A DNA stretch of 64,000 nt from Cyclospora cayetanensis (Eukaryota; Apicomplexa; Conoidasida; Eucoccidiorida; Eimeriidae). The notes beneath the pieces were generated by a model. That model worked only from the letters and a program-made list of their open reading frames with translations. It made no database searches and was not told the DNA's origin. Below are positions 46,276 to 57,689 of this stretch, piece after piece (position 1 is the stretch's first letter; each line of letters opens with the position of its first letter). The stretch covers positions 1-64,000 of the forward strand of contig NW_020312579.1 of the NCBI RefSeq assembly GCF_002999335.1. Reading direction: 5' to 3'. Both the position numbers and the translations under genes were made by a program.

Positions 46276-47586
46276 ATGGCGGCTTGCCCGCCTGCGTGTG
46301 TCCCTTTAAGATGCTGCGGCAGCAGCCTGGGGCTTCCCTTCGATTCCCTCAACTGCGCAAAGGCTGCGGTGGTGTCAAGAAGCCTGTGTATGGCACGCAT
46401 AGCACAGCAGCAGCAGCAGCCTCACAGCAGACCCTTTTCTCGCTCTACGCGGGGTAAAACAGGAGCGCTCCCTTTGCGTCCCCCTGCCAGAGAGTCGAAT
46501 TCCCAATCGCCGTCTCAGGCGAAGGCTCAACCGCTGGACCGCGAGGTGGCAGCCAGGCAGGCACCTGTGAGTTCCTTTGCAGCACCCTCTGACAGCCAAA
46601 TACGTCGCCTCTGCGTGAGTTGAGGAGCAGTTCGAAGCCTTGCCTGCCTCCTCGTTTCTTATGTGTGGCTGCGCACCACTCGGCCCTGAGGGAACTTTCC
46701 AGGGTGGCGCCTGAGAAGTCCACGGCCCGCAGTGTAGAGACACTCCACGCCTCCGAATGCGTGCTTCCGCATCATGTGCGCTTCGCTGCAGGTGAGCGGG
46801 AGCTCCAGTTTGTACGAGGAGTGTGTTAGCACATTACGGAGAAGACGATTTGAGCTCGGCAGTGCCCTGCTGGAAGCCCCCAGTCCCGAGATAGAGGAGC
46901 TTTCTCGGCAGGAGAAGGCCATTATCAGCAAGCTTATGGAGAGAACGCAACAGGAAGCAAAGGCACGATGGCACGGATTGGGTTTGATGGTTCGCTTGCT
47001 ATTTTTTGTGGCACGCTCGACACGGACCAGCCAGTGCCCCTATCTAGCTAGAGTTTCACGGGCTGGAGCTGTCGCGTGTGCTGCAGGCTTCATCCACTGG
47101 AATCGACGCGCTGTGGGATCCGAGGGCACGCGTTGAGGGTCTGGAGGCTCAAGTAGCCCACGATTTTGAAGAGTTCAGCAGGTATGCCTTTCCCCGAAGC
47201 GTGATTCGAGTGTACATCCTTGCGTTCAGTAAATGCCGCCTGTGCTGGAACCGGTTTCATGTGCTTGGTACTCTCTCTCGCGCGCGCTCATTCTCGACTA
47301 AACCGGGTGTGAAGGGAACCGTCGAACTGGATCGAAGGCAGGCGCCATTTAAGGCCACTGCCGCTATCGCTGCCGCGTGCCTTCGTGCAGATTGGTGGGA
47401 GCAGCAGAGGCAAGACGACAGCGACTGCTGCTGCGGCAGTCCCTAAAGAAGGCCGCTAAAGTGCACGATCCTCTTAGCGAGGAGCACAGGCAGTACTTCG
47501 GGGAACAGGTATTCAATCTCTTGACCCTTGATAGCGCCAAAGCGGATAGGGCGCTTCACGCGGCTGCCCATATACGCGCACTCTAA
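46276..47586 (+). CDS. hypothetical helical protein, possibly organellar
   Basis: The proposed exons are 46276-46566 (donor CCT|GTGAGT), 46792 to about 46991, 47090-47182 and 47390-47586. The first three are phase 0 and the 47182/47390 junction splits an Arg codon. The donor at the end of exon 2 (ATG|GTTCGC) is weak. The N-terminus is Cys/Ser/Arg-rich with five Gln and few acids, compatible with an organellar presequence. The rest is charged and helical (YEECVSTLRRRRFELGSALL, EIEELSRQEKAIISKLMERT, RVEGLEAQVAHDFEEFSR, RRQRLLLRQSLKKAAKVHD), suggesting coiled coil. The frame ends LHAAAHIRAL. The family is not recognised. It lies 347 bp upstream of an organellar ribosomal protein gene on the same strand. 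Confidence 0.45.
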
Positions 47587-47932
47587 ACTCTAAAGACTAG
47601 CCCGGAAAGCCACGCGGCCTTGCTTCCACCAAAGCCAGATCTAGATCCGCCTTACCCACTTCTTCCTCGTCTCTAAATGCACAAATTCGCACCGCAGGAG
47701 GCAGAAGCTCCGCCAGCTCCACACCGGCAGTCTGAGCGCTTTTGGGACCCCAGCGCAAGTTTGCGCAGCGCGTTGAAAAATAAGAACCTTCCAATCACCT
47801 GGAAAGGTAACTTGACGCTCCGAAGAAGTCATCCTAAATAATCTCTAGCCCCCTGTTAGAGAGAGACAGAGAGAGAGAAAGGGAGAACTCGCGTCTTGCC
47901 CTGTTTCTCTCGCCTTCGGGGCGGGTTGCCTG

Positions 47933-48709
47933 ATGCGTTGTCTCATTGCGGTTCTACTGGATGGCTGCTCTTGTGCTTCAATAGATTTGCACTTGCTTCC
48001 TCGGTTTCTGGGAAGCAACGGCCTGTTGCTGCCGCGCCGCCTCACTCACGCCTCCCGCATGCAGCAGCGGTACATTTACAAGGCGATTTGTTCGGCACGA
48101 CGCATGGGACTGCTTCCGTACGACCGGAAGCCTGCACCATCCCAAGAAATGCCTTTGATGGATCCTGTACAAGTAAGGACAAAGGATCTACGCGATCTTA
48201 CACCCGGCTGCAACGCATGAAGAGTAACTCTGGTTATGTGTATTTCCTAAATACTGTAATGCCCGTTTCGGTGTTTTGAAGCAATACACAAAGCGAAGGC
48301 GTACGTATATTGATGAGAGCTTCATGCAGTTCATAGTGCTCTCCGCAAGTGTTTCGAGACAGCTGATGTAAAGCGACCGGATAGACAGCTTCCTGTATTT
48401 AGCTTAGGAAAGACCAACGGGTTTTCAGCCACATGAATGCATTTTTGCGTTCTTTCTGGGGTATTCTCTCCCTGTTGCAATTACAACACTTCAGGTGTAT
48501 AGGCAGCTGAATAAGCGAACACGCTAGTCGAGAAAGAGAGACTGCTGATGTTACTTTGTATCTTTAATTTTTTTGTGTTGCTTCCTTGTATGTCTCAGTT
48601 CCTGGTCGATGAGCTAACTCATCGCTTTGTCACGCGGAAGGATTTGCGAGCTGAAGCCCTTCTGCGGGTTCTTATCAACAGATACCCCAAGCTGGACTTT
48701 TATAGGTAG
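47933..48709 (+). CDS. RPS18: organellar small-subunit ribosomal protein bS18
   Basis: Exon 1 is 47933-48172 (donor CAA|GTAAGG) and exon 2 is 48599-48709 (acceptor GTCTCAG), both phase 0, giving 116 aa. The bS18 core is clear: DLHLLPRFLGSNGLLLPRRL, then THASRMQQRYIYKAICSARR and MGLLPY. This corresponds to the bacterial pattern D-xx-LL-xRFI...G-x-ILPRR-xT...QR-xI-xxAIK-xAR-xx-LLPF. bS18 binds 16S rRNA in the platform of the small subunit next to bS6. A 53-residue extension (ending VLINRYPKLDFYR) follows the core. As a nuclear gene it must serve the mitochondrial or apicoplast ribosome. The N-terminus before the core is only about 18 residues and mildly hydrophobic, so a targeting exon upstream may be missing and the organelle is undecided. 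Confidence 0.8.
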
Positions 48710-50092
48710 CTGCAACCCCTACTTCTGATAAAAGCGTATTACCTTTTAGATGCTTATGGGACTTCAAGTATGGTTGCGGGAATCCTACGGGACCTAGTCA
48801 TTAGCTGCTATGTCAAGCACTCAAAAGCTGTCCGTGTGCATGCAGGTATCTGCAGCTGCAACCCAGCACGTCGCGGGAGGGTGCCTCCCCCAAATCACAG
48901 TCTCCTTTTGAATCCCTTGTGCACGAACACCGTGTACATCCTAAATCCTAGGAAGGCGTGCGTTCAGTCCTGTCCTTCCCCTTTTGAGCTCCTTATTTTT
49001 GAAAGCGAAAAACTGTATTAGTATTAAGGCTATTGCACCCGTACTATCGGCACGTTTAGCTGGACAGCCAGGGAATCTTGCGCTCGTCAGAGTGCCGACG
49101 TGTGTTTACGGGGAACTCCCAGCGAAAACGAAAAGCTCGTAGCCATATGACTGCGTAGGTAGAGGCCAGTTCGCAGAAAATTCCATCATGAAGGAGGGCG
49201 CTTACAAATTGATTTTGCGGAAAGGCAAAGCCTCTAGGGCAAACAGTGGTGGTGCCGCGATGCATGCGTGCACACAGATGTACATATACTGGTATACATA
49301 TGCATTAATACACACAAGGCTACGCGTATACAAGCAAAGGTTTCATCTACACTATTCGCGTATAGGTGTGCATGCATCTATATATATGCATGCGCGCAAA
49401 CATGTATAAATAGCCTTTGCATGTGTATGGGCGTACTGAAAGAACTATGTGCATCACATACACGTATGCGCATACGCACAATTATGCATGGTACGTGCAC
49501 ACACACTTCTCCAAGACGAGCCATAGTCGTACCCCCATGTACCAGCAAGCCTGGAAACTGAGGTAGGTGCAGCTTTTACGAACATAGGTGAGCTAGACAT
49601 CAGCATGCAAACAGGATGTCGCTGTACAGATACGCACGTATGCACCCAGCTGCAGTGCTGTCCACACGAAGCCCCTTTGCAGCTGTGTATGCCTTCGTCG
49701 TTCAAGCCGCTTTGCCGCACCAGATAATATTTTTGAAACAAATCGGCCAGTACAAACACCTGTACGTGACTTAAAATGCAGAAGAGATGGGAGAAACCCC
49801 GTAAAGGGCTCCGGATGCATGCATGAGCGGCAACGGGCACGCTGGCGTGCGGCCTAGTCGCTGCTATAAACTAAATCAGGAGTCAATCAGCAACCATGGC
49901 TAGCCCCCGTAGCTAGCTGACGATAACGACGCTCAGTGCTCCAAAGTAGAGGTCAGCTGCGGCCTGTTTTTACTCGAAGCTAGCAGGTGTAAGTTTCCGT
50001 ACTGCTGCAGCAAGCTCCTAGCTTGCTGTGGGCGGCCTGTCGGCAGCGTGATGGCTACCGCAGCTAGCTCGCGATCAGTTGATTGGTGGCGC
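48710..50092. other. No gene recognised
   Basis: Short frames only. Alternating TGCATGCA, ATACATATGC and CACACA words cluster at 49260-49500. It is the spacer between the bS18 gene and the converging FabD gene. Confidence 0.45.
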
Positions 50093-52776
50093 TTATTCGA
50101 CGTGCAGCGTACGGACTGTGGGGTTGATTTTGTTCATAAGCTTGGTGAGGACTGCACCCGGCCCGAACTCTACGGATTCTTCTACCCCGAGCTCTCCAAG
50201 GTGCTCCATGGACTGCTGCCACTGAGTAGGGCTCGTGAGCTGCAAAAGATACCACATGCGAGGAGAAGAAAGCGCTGGGAGTGAATGGACAGGAAAGGGC
50301 GACTTTTCATGCGTATCGATAGAGTGCTCATTGAGGCGAATTTTCAGAGGATTCGGTTCTACGCAAAGCTTCTTTGGCGTGCGCTGACCTGTTGGAGGAG
50401 TTTGCGTTTAATGACGCTCGGATCTGTGTGGATTTGTGCATCGACATTCAGAACGATGGGAATTCGCGGCTTGTTGAACGGGACAGACTCTATGGCCGTA
50501 GCGAGGCCCTCTGCTGCAGGAGCCATCAGGGGGGAGTGGAATGCTCCATCTACCTGCAACTTTATGCAGCGCTTTGCCTTGGCTGCCGTTGCTGCCTCCT
50601 GCAGCGCCTGTGCAGCCGCGCGCGATACGGAAACCGCATAGTTTCCCTTGCACAAGTAGTTTGCTACCCCGCAGTGTGCAGCACTCCCGCTGCCGCCAGG
50701 CCTGCTGCCGTCCACGCACTTGCTCTCGGCAGCCGTGGCAGCAGCAGCGGCTGCTGCTGCTGCGCACAGCCTTTCTGTGTCTTCTTTCCCCAGACCCAAG
50801 ATGGCGAACATGTCCCCTGGATGCTCCTCTGCCGCTTTCTGCATGAGCGATCCGCGTTGAGCAGTCAACGCCACGGCGTCTTTAAAGGACAGCACGCCTG
50901 CAAAGCAGAGGGCTGAGTACTCGCCTAAGGAAAGGCCAGCGCAGGCATCGAACTGCACCGGCTGCGCACATGAACACGGAAGCACAGCGCCTACGCAGCA
51001 GGCTAGGTAGTGTTGACGCGTGCATGCCCGCATGCTGGCATGTGCATCCTCGCGATCTGTGGCTCTCAGCGTTCAGATGTAGAGTGGAAATACACGGCCT
51101 CATGCTCTACGGCCTAGGGGTGCTAGTGCCTTGCGTTTCTTGCGTTTCCACGCGTAGCAGCACATTTTTTTCTGAAGTGTCGGGATAGGAGCCCGCAAGG
51201 TGGGATGGGTGTTTGAGACTTTGTGTTTCGGCACCTCTTCTGCGGTGTCTCTCCACTTGGTGTACACAGCAAGCGACGTCGTGAGGAGCGCCGGCTGCGC
51301 CACACCCGTCTTGTTGATTTTGTCCGAGGGGCCCTCCTCTAGGAGCCGCAGCAAATCGTACTGTAGAATCTCCGAGGCCTCCTCAAACAGTCGGCGGGAG
51401 GGAGCATGCGAGCGTGCGCAGGCAACTCCCATCCCTGAGCCGTAGAGAAAAGCATGCACGCATGCAAGCCGAATTCGCCATCGGCATAAGTGACAGGAGT
51501 GCGGTTTAGAAACTCGGTACAGGCGTGCAGCACATGGCGCTGGAAACGCAGATACGGAAACAACACGGCATGGCGAACCAACAAGCAAAATGCAAAACGA
51601 GACGGAGGAAAGCAACATGCATGTCAGGCACGCGGGAAGACGGTATGGATGACGGGCAGGGAGCGAATAGGAAGAAGACCACACACAGATAGGAGGGGAT
51701 GCAGGCGAGGGTGTCAGCTGGATTGACAGACGGGGGCACGAGCCTAAACTCAACAGGAAGGCGGGGAGCGGTGGAATCTCTCCGCTACAAAAACGAGGCA
51801 AGACGTACGAGACGCCAGCCTGAGCTATATATATATATATAGCCAGACTTCGAGCAGCTAACCCGCCAGCGACACTCAGAAGTCGCTCAAGGAACACGCT
51901 AGCTATGCGGTGCCAGGAGATTTCCGGAGAGCTATTCGCTGCTCACCAGAAGATCCCGCCACAGAGACAGACAGAGAGCTGGCGAGTGAGTCGTTGTCGG
52001 AGGGAAAAACGTGCTCAGCTCTTTGAGGAGAAAATCGACTTTCCATGCAAGTATACACACGCTCAACAGACGTGTGCGACACGGGAAGCATATATGAAGA
52101 CTACAAAAGGACTGCAGAATGTGCATCCTCTTGCCGCTTTATATAGCCCGATTGGCGGGATGTTGCACCCTCTCGGAGAATATCTGTTTTAGTTCGTCAG
52201 TTGAACACCTGTGCAACACTGCCAGCCCCTCCCTGCTGAATGTTCGCTACTGTACCAAAGTAGCGGTGTAATGTAACCGCATGGACTCATGTATGCATGG
52301 GTAGAGAGATGCAGATACAAGTGATGTTCGTGATGCAGATACCACCAAGGCTTCCTTCTGGCGTCTCAGCACATGCACAGCCACACACAGGAGGCCAAAG
52401 CACCAGCGAAGCCGCCAACAGCTCTAGAGCATGGCGCTTGGAGGCAAACAAAGTGGAATGCATGCAGGGGGGGCCCCTATTTCAAAGACTCACCGATGCA
52501 TTGCGCCCCTTGGCCAGGGAACAAAGCGACGCGTTTCATGTGCGCTTGCCTGGGAGTTGTTTCTTGAGGTGTCGTTGAGGGCCTTTCGGTTGCTGCTGCT
52601 GCTGTTGTTGCTGTTTTCTTGGTTGCTGCTGCTCGTGGCACTGGAGCGCTTGCCTGAAGGGGAGGCGCGTGAAAGGCCAGGAGCTCCTTCGGAGCCGAAG
52701 CAGCCTTCAGCGAGATGCCGACGGCAGAGGGAAGGAGGCAGAGAGAGCAGAGCACACGCAGCCATTCGCTCCTCAT
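50093..52776 (-). CDS. FabD: malonyl-CoA:ACP transacylase (FabD/MCAT), apicoplast precursor
   Basis: Moves malonyl from CoA to acyl carrier protein, supplying the type II fatty acid synthase of the apicoplast. Four exons join in phase: 52776-52494, 51434-51235, 50961-50389, 50239-50093 (400 aa). The N-terminus MRSEWLRVLCSLCLLPSAVG is a good signal peptide. It is followed by a Lys/Ala/Thr-rich, acid-poor stretch to about residue 85, the expected bipartite apicoplast leader. Catalytic features are FPGQGAQ (oxyanion Gln), GLSLGEYSAL (nucleophile Ser; plastid-type enzymes also have GLSLGEY where bacteria have GHSLGE), GAFHSPLM (catalytic His) and EFGPGAVLTKLM near the end. A short Ala run (GCA/GCC repeats) and extra residues follow ILGLGKEDTERL. 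An upstream in-frame ATG at 52824 would add 16 residues ahead of the signal peptide; I prefer the inner start for that reason. It is divergent from the F1-delta gene. Confidence 0.92.
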
Positions 52777-52857
52777 CGCCGCTAAGGTGAAGCTTCGGTC
52801 GTTCCAAGGGGTTCTGCCTCTCACCGACAGATTTTCAAAGACGGAGCGCAGAGCGGC

Positions 52858-53511
52858 GTGGGGGAACTGCGTGAGTCCGTCGTTCTAAGCCCAGAGCCGT
52901 CTCTGCGTGAACACAGTGTGTGTGTGTGTGCGTTGCTATTCGCAATATGTGAGGCGACGGATACGATAAGGCTCCCAGGGAAGCTCAAAAGAAGGTGTTT
53001 CTGGGATCAGCTCGCAGCAAGTGTCTGCTGGACCCTCCACGGGAGCCGCGCGTCGGCGTCCACAGGTGGTGGTGTCTTCCGTCGTTTGAAACCTTTCCTG
53101 GAGTCGTAGATCCCTCATTATTTCCGGGAAAAGGCGGAAAGAGCCGACAAGAGGCCGTCTTTGTGCCTAAGGAAACAAGCCAACTCCTGCTGCAACTTTG
53201 CGCAGCAGCAGCAGCTCAGCCGCCACGCAGGCGAGAGAGGCGCTCCCCGCCGTTGCCTTTGGGGCTGTAAGGATTTCGAGGCTCGTAAGGAGAGGGAAAG
53301 CGCATCGACGGAGCACCTCCTGGTGTTTGTAGATGCGAATTCGAAGCACCACCGCTTTACGTGTGCCGTCGTGCACCTGCCAGCAGGCCCTTGCAACCCG
53401 AGCATTTACTGCGCACTTGCATGCGACGGGCTTAGCACTCGACGTCGGCTGTTTCTAGGCGATATTCGCAGTGTTCGTGGTGTACGCCAACTCCGGAGCT
53501 GCGTGAAGTGA
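52858..53511 (+). other. coding-like frames of uncertain strand between FabD and F1-delta
   Basis: Plus-strand frames (52995-53270 and 53161-53511) and minus-strand frames (52936-53405) overlap. The plus-strand piece at 53310-53511 (HLLVFVDANSKHHRFTCAVV) looks more coding-like than average and could be a 5' exon or a small gene. No family is recognised, and the region must also hold two divergent promoters. Confidence 0.2.
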
Positions 53512-53627
53512 GCGCCTCTCTCGCTCTCTCGGGAGCCTCACTCTGCAGTCCAGGCTGCACCCCGACGTCGGAAAGTTTTTTCCCAGTGCGAGGTCGCCAC
53601 CGTACCAGCGTCTCTCCGCCCCCTACG

Positions 53628-54477
53628 ATGTCTCGACTCTTCGGGTTGTTGTTGCACCGCAGCTTTCCCGTGCTCCTGCGACAGCAGCAACAGCAAGTCC
53701 GCCTTCTCAGCAGCGTCGCCAGCGGCAGCGGAGGCATCAAGAACAAGCTGCTGCTCACTCTCGCGTCTCCGACAGAATGCTACTTGCACAAGGCACCCAT
53801 CGTTTCCGTGACAGTCCCCGGCGCGGAAGGCGATATGACCGTCACCAACCACCACTCGCCTCTAGTTGCACGACTGAAGGGAGGGGAAGTCTGCGTTCGA
53901 GAAAGAGAAGGGGCTGACGCGAAGCGCTTTTTCGTTTCCGACGGGTTCCTATTCATCACACCGTACGCTATACCCTCTATATGTGTCTCTTTTTCTCCTC
54001 CTTGCACTCGATGCTCCTTGCTGCTCAGAACGAGGATCACTCTCCAGGCGCTGCCCTCCTCGCACTGTGTCCACCCTTTCTCTACGCTTCCCCATGTCTC
54101 TGTGCTTGCATGCATCCGTAGACGCATGTCACCTCTAGCCCTTTGTTGCTTGAGGCGCTGCTTATCCGTTGCCACTGCTCCTGTCTTGAGGGCTTGTCGT
54201 GGAGCTGCTTTGGACTGCCTGCGCCGAGCCGCACGGGCAGTAGAGTTGTCGAAGACAAAGCAGTAGTAGCTCCTGCAACGACTGCCGCGTGTCTTATTGC
54301 TTTTTCTTTAGGCCTCAAGATGACAGCGGCTGCAGCCTCGCCGAAGTGCTGGGGGTGGAGATGGTACCGACCAGCATGCTAGACAGGGAGGCAGCAGCGC
54401 AGGAGCTGCAGCAGCTGCTGCAACAAGCAGCAGGGGCAGGAGATCAGTGGACAAAAGCAAAGGCCCTCTTGGGGTGA
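53628..54477 (+). CDS. mitochondrial F1-ATP synthase delta subunit (bacterial epsilon homologue)
   Basis: Part of the central stalk of the mitochondrial ATP synthase, coupling the rotor ring to F1. Exon 1 is 53628-53962 and exon 2 is 54312-54477 (acceptor TTTAG), joined 2+1 nt, giving 166 aa. The start MSRLFGLLLHRSFPVLLRQQ is Arg-rich without acids, a typical mitochondrial presequence, with a Gln run. The beta-sandwich domain follows: LLLTLASPTECYLHKAPIVS, VTVPGAEGDMTVTNHHSPLV, ARLKGGEVCV, RFFVSDGFLFITP. A C-terminal helical region (LDREAAAQELQQLLQQAAGA) completes the fold. The frame ends at a TGA that overlaps a GG|GTGAGC donor, so a further small exon with the last helix is possible. Confidence 0.88.
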
Positions 54478-54481
54478 GCCT

Positions 54482-55471
54482 CCTGCTGCCAGCCTCTTCG
54501 CAGTTGCAGACGTCTGTGAAACAAAAGACGATTGCCGCCATCTTCTGCAGACTGCTGTGGAGCGATATGCTGCTGCTGGGGTACTCCTGTTGCTGCACTT
54601 GCTGTGTACGATTTGCCGTAATCTTCTTTCGTCGACGCTTGAACGCGTGTGAGCGCGCATGAAAGCACTTCTGAGGCCGTTGAGAGGCATTTACCTGTCT
54701 AGCTCCTTCTGCGGCAGTTCTCTGTTGCGTTTGGCTTACTACTTGAATCACTGCTCTCTAATGGAAGCCGAACAGATGGATCACCATGGATGAAGGCGTC
54801 TCGAGGTGCACACATTATCAGGCGTTCATGTGGATGTGTGATTCGCGCGTGCGTTTCTGCGATCTGCTCCACTCGTGGTGTGCATGCGCATGCATTTATT
54901 TGGCGTGAAACATCCGTGCCCACGTCCTCACAGCAGCCACAGCGAATTTACGTGCCCGTTCTGCGGTTTGCGACGTACTTTCATCTCAGGCAAGACTTGT
55001 TGGCCTCTGTCATGCGCGCCGCTCAATAAAAGGGGATGTTGGGGAAAGGGGGAGGCTCTTGCGCCGAATCGCCTCTACTCGAGCGGCCTGGCAGGCAAAG
55101 CAGAAACCTCGAACCACAGCAGCTCGTCTTTCAGTCCCCTCAAGTCTTGGCATGCTTAGGTGTGAACGCGAAAAAAACGTTTGCTGGGATGCTCGGCGTC
55201 GACTGGCTTTTCGCTTGGGGTTTCAAAAAGCGTAAGGCCGTTCTTGCAACATGGCCAAAGCTTGGAGCAGTTCTAGTTAGTTGCAAGCTTGGGGAAGGGT
55301 TGGCGCTTTCTTCGTGCCGATGAAGAGCACAAGTCTGACTCGGACTGTCAGGCTGCGAGCGTTGCGCGTCTCCTGAGCGAACGTCGAAGATTTAGCACTC
55401 GCTTTTTCGATCCAGCAGCAGCCGCTGCCGAACGGCCACTTCCCATGGACTGCTACACCACTGGTTCTTAG
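54482..55471 (+). other. possible small gene(s), unresolved
   Basis: The last frame (55289-55471) has a coding-like C-terminus (WRFLRADEEHKSDSDCQAAS, ARLLSERRRFSTRFFDPA) with a clean stop. Upstream pieces include a Cys pair in FTCPFCGLRRTF near 54940 and GVDWLFAWGFKKRKAVLATW near 55200. I could not connect them with confident splice sites, and the family is unknown. Confidence 0.25.
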
Positions 55472-57600
55472 ACTCGAGAACCAAAGGCCGCTCGAGTTCT
55501 TTCCTAGCTGTAATCCACGCCTACACGCAGTTCGTCGTGTGCAATAGGCGCTTAAAAGCAGAGGTGCAGATTAGCAGCTTCGGCTGTAGGTGCAGCCGTA
55601 GTTTGACGCTGGCGCGAGTGCAGGGAGACGCCTACACGTTAGGGCCTAGCGACTGTGATTTGTAGGTGAGAACCTGCACTTCACTTCCTGCCATTCTATT
55701 GCAGCCGCTCACTTTTGGAAAATAGGAACAACACCTCTAGAGACGACGGTAGGCGTTTCGCTTTCGCGCGCTCGTACCTTGGTGCGCTACCAAGGCTAAG
55801 AGGCGCTTGTCTAGTTGCCGTCATGCATATGTAGACAAGCAAGCGTGCACTACCCATGAACATGCATGCTAGACACCGCAGCCAGTAGAGAGGGGTCTAG
55901 CTATATGTTTGACTGACGAGGCGCTTCTTAGGGGAGGCTGAATGAGCACAGTAGGCGAAAGGCGACAGGAGGCAGTCATACACCCAGATTCGAAAGCCAA
56001 GTTGCTCAGTGCGTCATGCATTTGTATGTGTATCCCTTGGCATAAAAGAGCATCTTATCCCCAAGTTCTAAGCGTTTACTGCAGCGGGCCCAATGCGAGC
56101 TTCGCTTTTTTGAATGTTGTAGTCCGTGTCTGTGGAACTACGCCTAGAGTATGGGATCCAAGAAGACAGCGTGAAATTTCTACCTCCTTTGTGGGGTCCT
56201 CGAACAACCTGTAGCTGCACATCAAAGCCATTTCGGAAGTGCGGGGTTATCCGCGCACGCCTCAGGTCGTAATCCGTAGCCGTCTTCATCTTCGGAAAGG
56301 AGGCACTGTACAACAGCTCCTGTTTTCGGCTACAAAAGCAGAGCACAGTTATAAGCCAAAGCCGAAGCTCTCCATCATTTATTGGCGCCAGAAACCAGGC
56401 GCTGGGAAAGCCTCTAGACTGTTGCTCCGGGTATTCGTTGGGGCAGTTGCTTGCACATTGGGATGTAGTACGAGTTCAAGATTCAACGCTGAGCGCTAGG
56501 CATGATTTCAGGCTGTCAGGCGTGTCGTCCTGCGAGAGAGAGACACATGGAGGCCTCCACGTCGATAAGCCAAGAGTTAAAACGTCCTGATCTCTGAGGG
56601 AAGCGAAGATCAGAGCTCTCTGTGCGATGATTTCTTGGCCCCTCTCTCCCCTTGGGCAGGGAGACGCACCTGAAGGGCACCAGGCACACGTCTTTTCAAC
56701 TTTGGGTGTAGCTACTGTTGTAGCTGAAAAGCGCCTTGCTCACACCTAGACGTGGCGATACAGTTGTGGCCTAGGGCTGATAGAACTTCTGCTGAAGCCC
56801 TTGTGGAGGATTCATGTGGTTCTTCGGTGGGGTACCAGTGCTCACTGGCAGTGCCGCGGCGCGTCTCTGAGGCGTTCCTCACGGTGGAAATGACCAGACA
56901 TTCACAATGATATTGCAGGTAACCAGGTATGCTTCTGATATTCCAGATGGCGAAGCTAAAGAGCGTTATTGATCAGACGCTTCTGAAAATCGTCATGCTT
57001 CGAAGCATTCCTCCACCGGAGGCACCTGTCTGAGCACAATCCTGGAAGAGCCAAGTGTGTACAGAGGCAGAAGGACGGTGGGGCAGACACGAGAGAAGCG
57101 AGAGTATAAGAAATATTTGGCAGAAAAAAACCGGTAAGCAATCTTTGCAGAGGCTAATAATAGAAGCGACGCAGGCAGATGGATACAAAGGCAGCAAATG
57201 TTCACTCGGCAGACACAAAAACAGTTCTGGGAAGTGACAAAGAACTTAAAGGGCAAGGACAGCAAGCGAGAGCCGGAGGCTCAAAGAAGTGACAGGATTA
57301 GCAGGTGCCGAGGGAAATACTATGACATAGGAGCCAAGCGCTGGGTGGTGGAAACAGGAGAGAGAGAGAGAGACAGACAGACAGAGAGACAGAGAGAGAA
57401 AAGCAATGAAGGCCATTTCAAAGCGAAAGGCATACAACGGGTGTGTCAGAGAGCTTGGCGCCCTCAATGTTGCCCACAGATGGAAACCCACAGCCATGCA
57501 TGTGCTTTGTTGTTGCTTTTCCAGTGCCTTGTTTGCAAATTTTGGCCCTTTGTTGCGAATGCAGCCCTTCCCTTCAATAATAGCTACTGAGAGATAACGG
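55472..57600. other. Gene-poor stretch
   Basis: No supported gene. A GA-rich simple repeat (GAGAGAGAGACAGACAGACA) lies at 57358-57402. The remaining open frames are short and motif-free. Confidence 0.45.
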
Positions 57601-57689
57601 CTTAGCGGTCGATGTACCGGGGTTCTAAGACCCTAAATCACGCTAAGGGGGCTTCCATTGCTCATATTATTTTGGATTTACTGTGCAGC

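Noticed and set aside
47517..48172. Joining the upstream hypothetical gene to the bS18 gene as one protein
   Set aside because: The upstream frame runs to its own stop at 47586 with coding-like sequence, and no acceptor in the right phase precedes the bS18 core.
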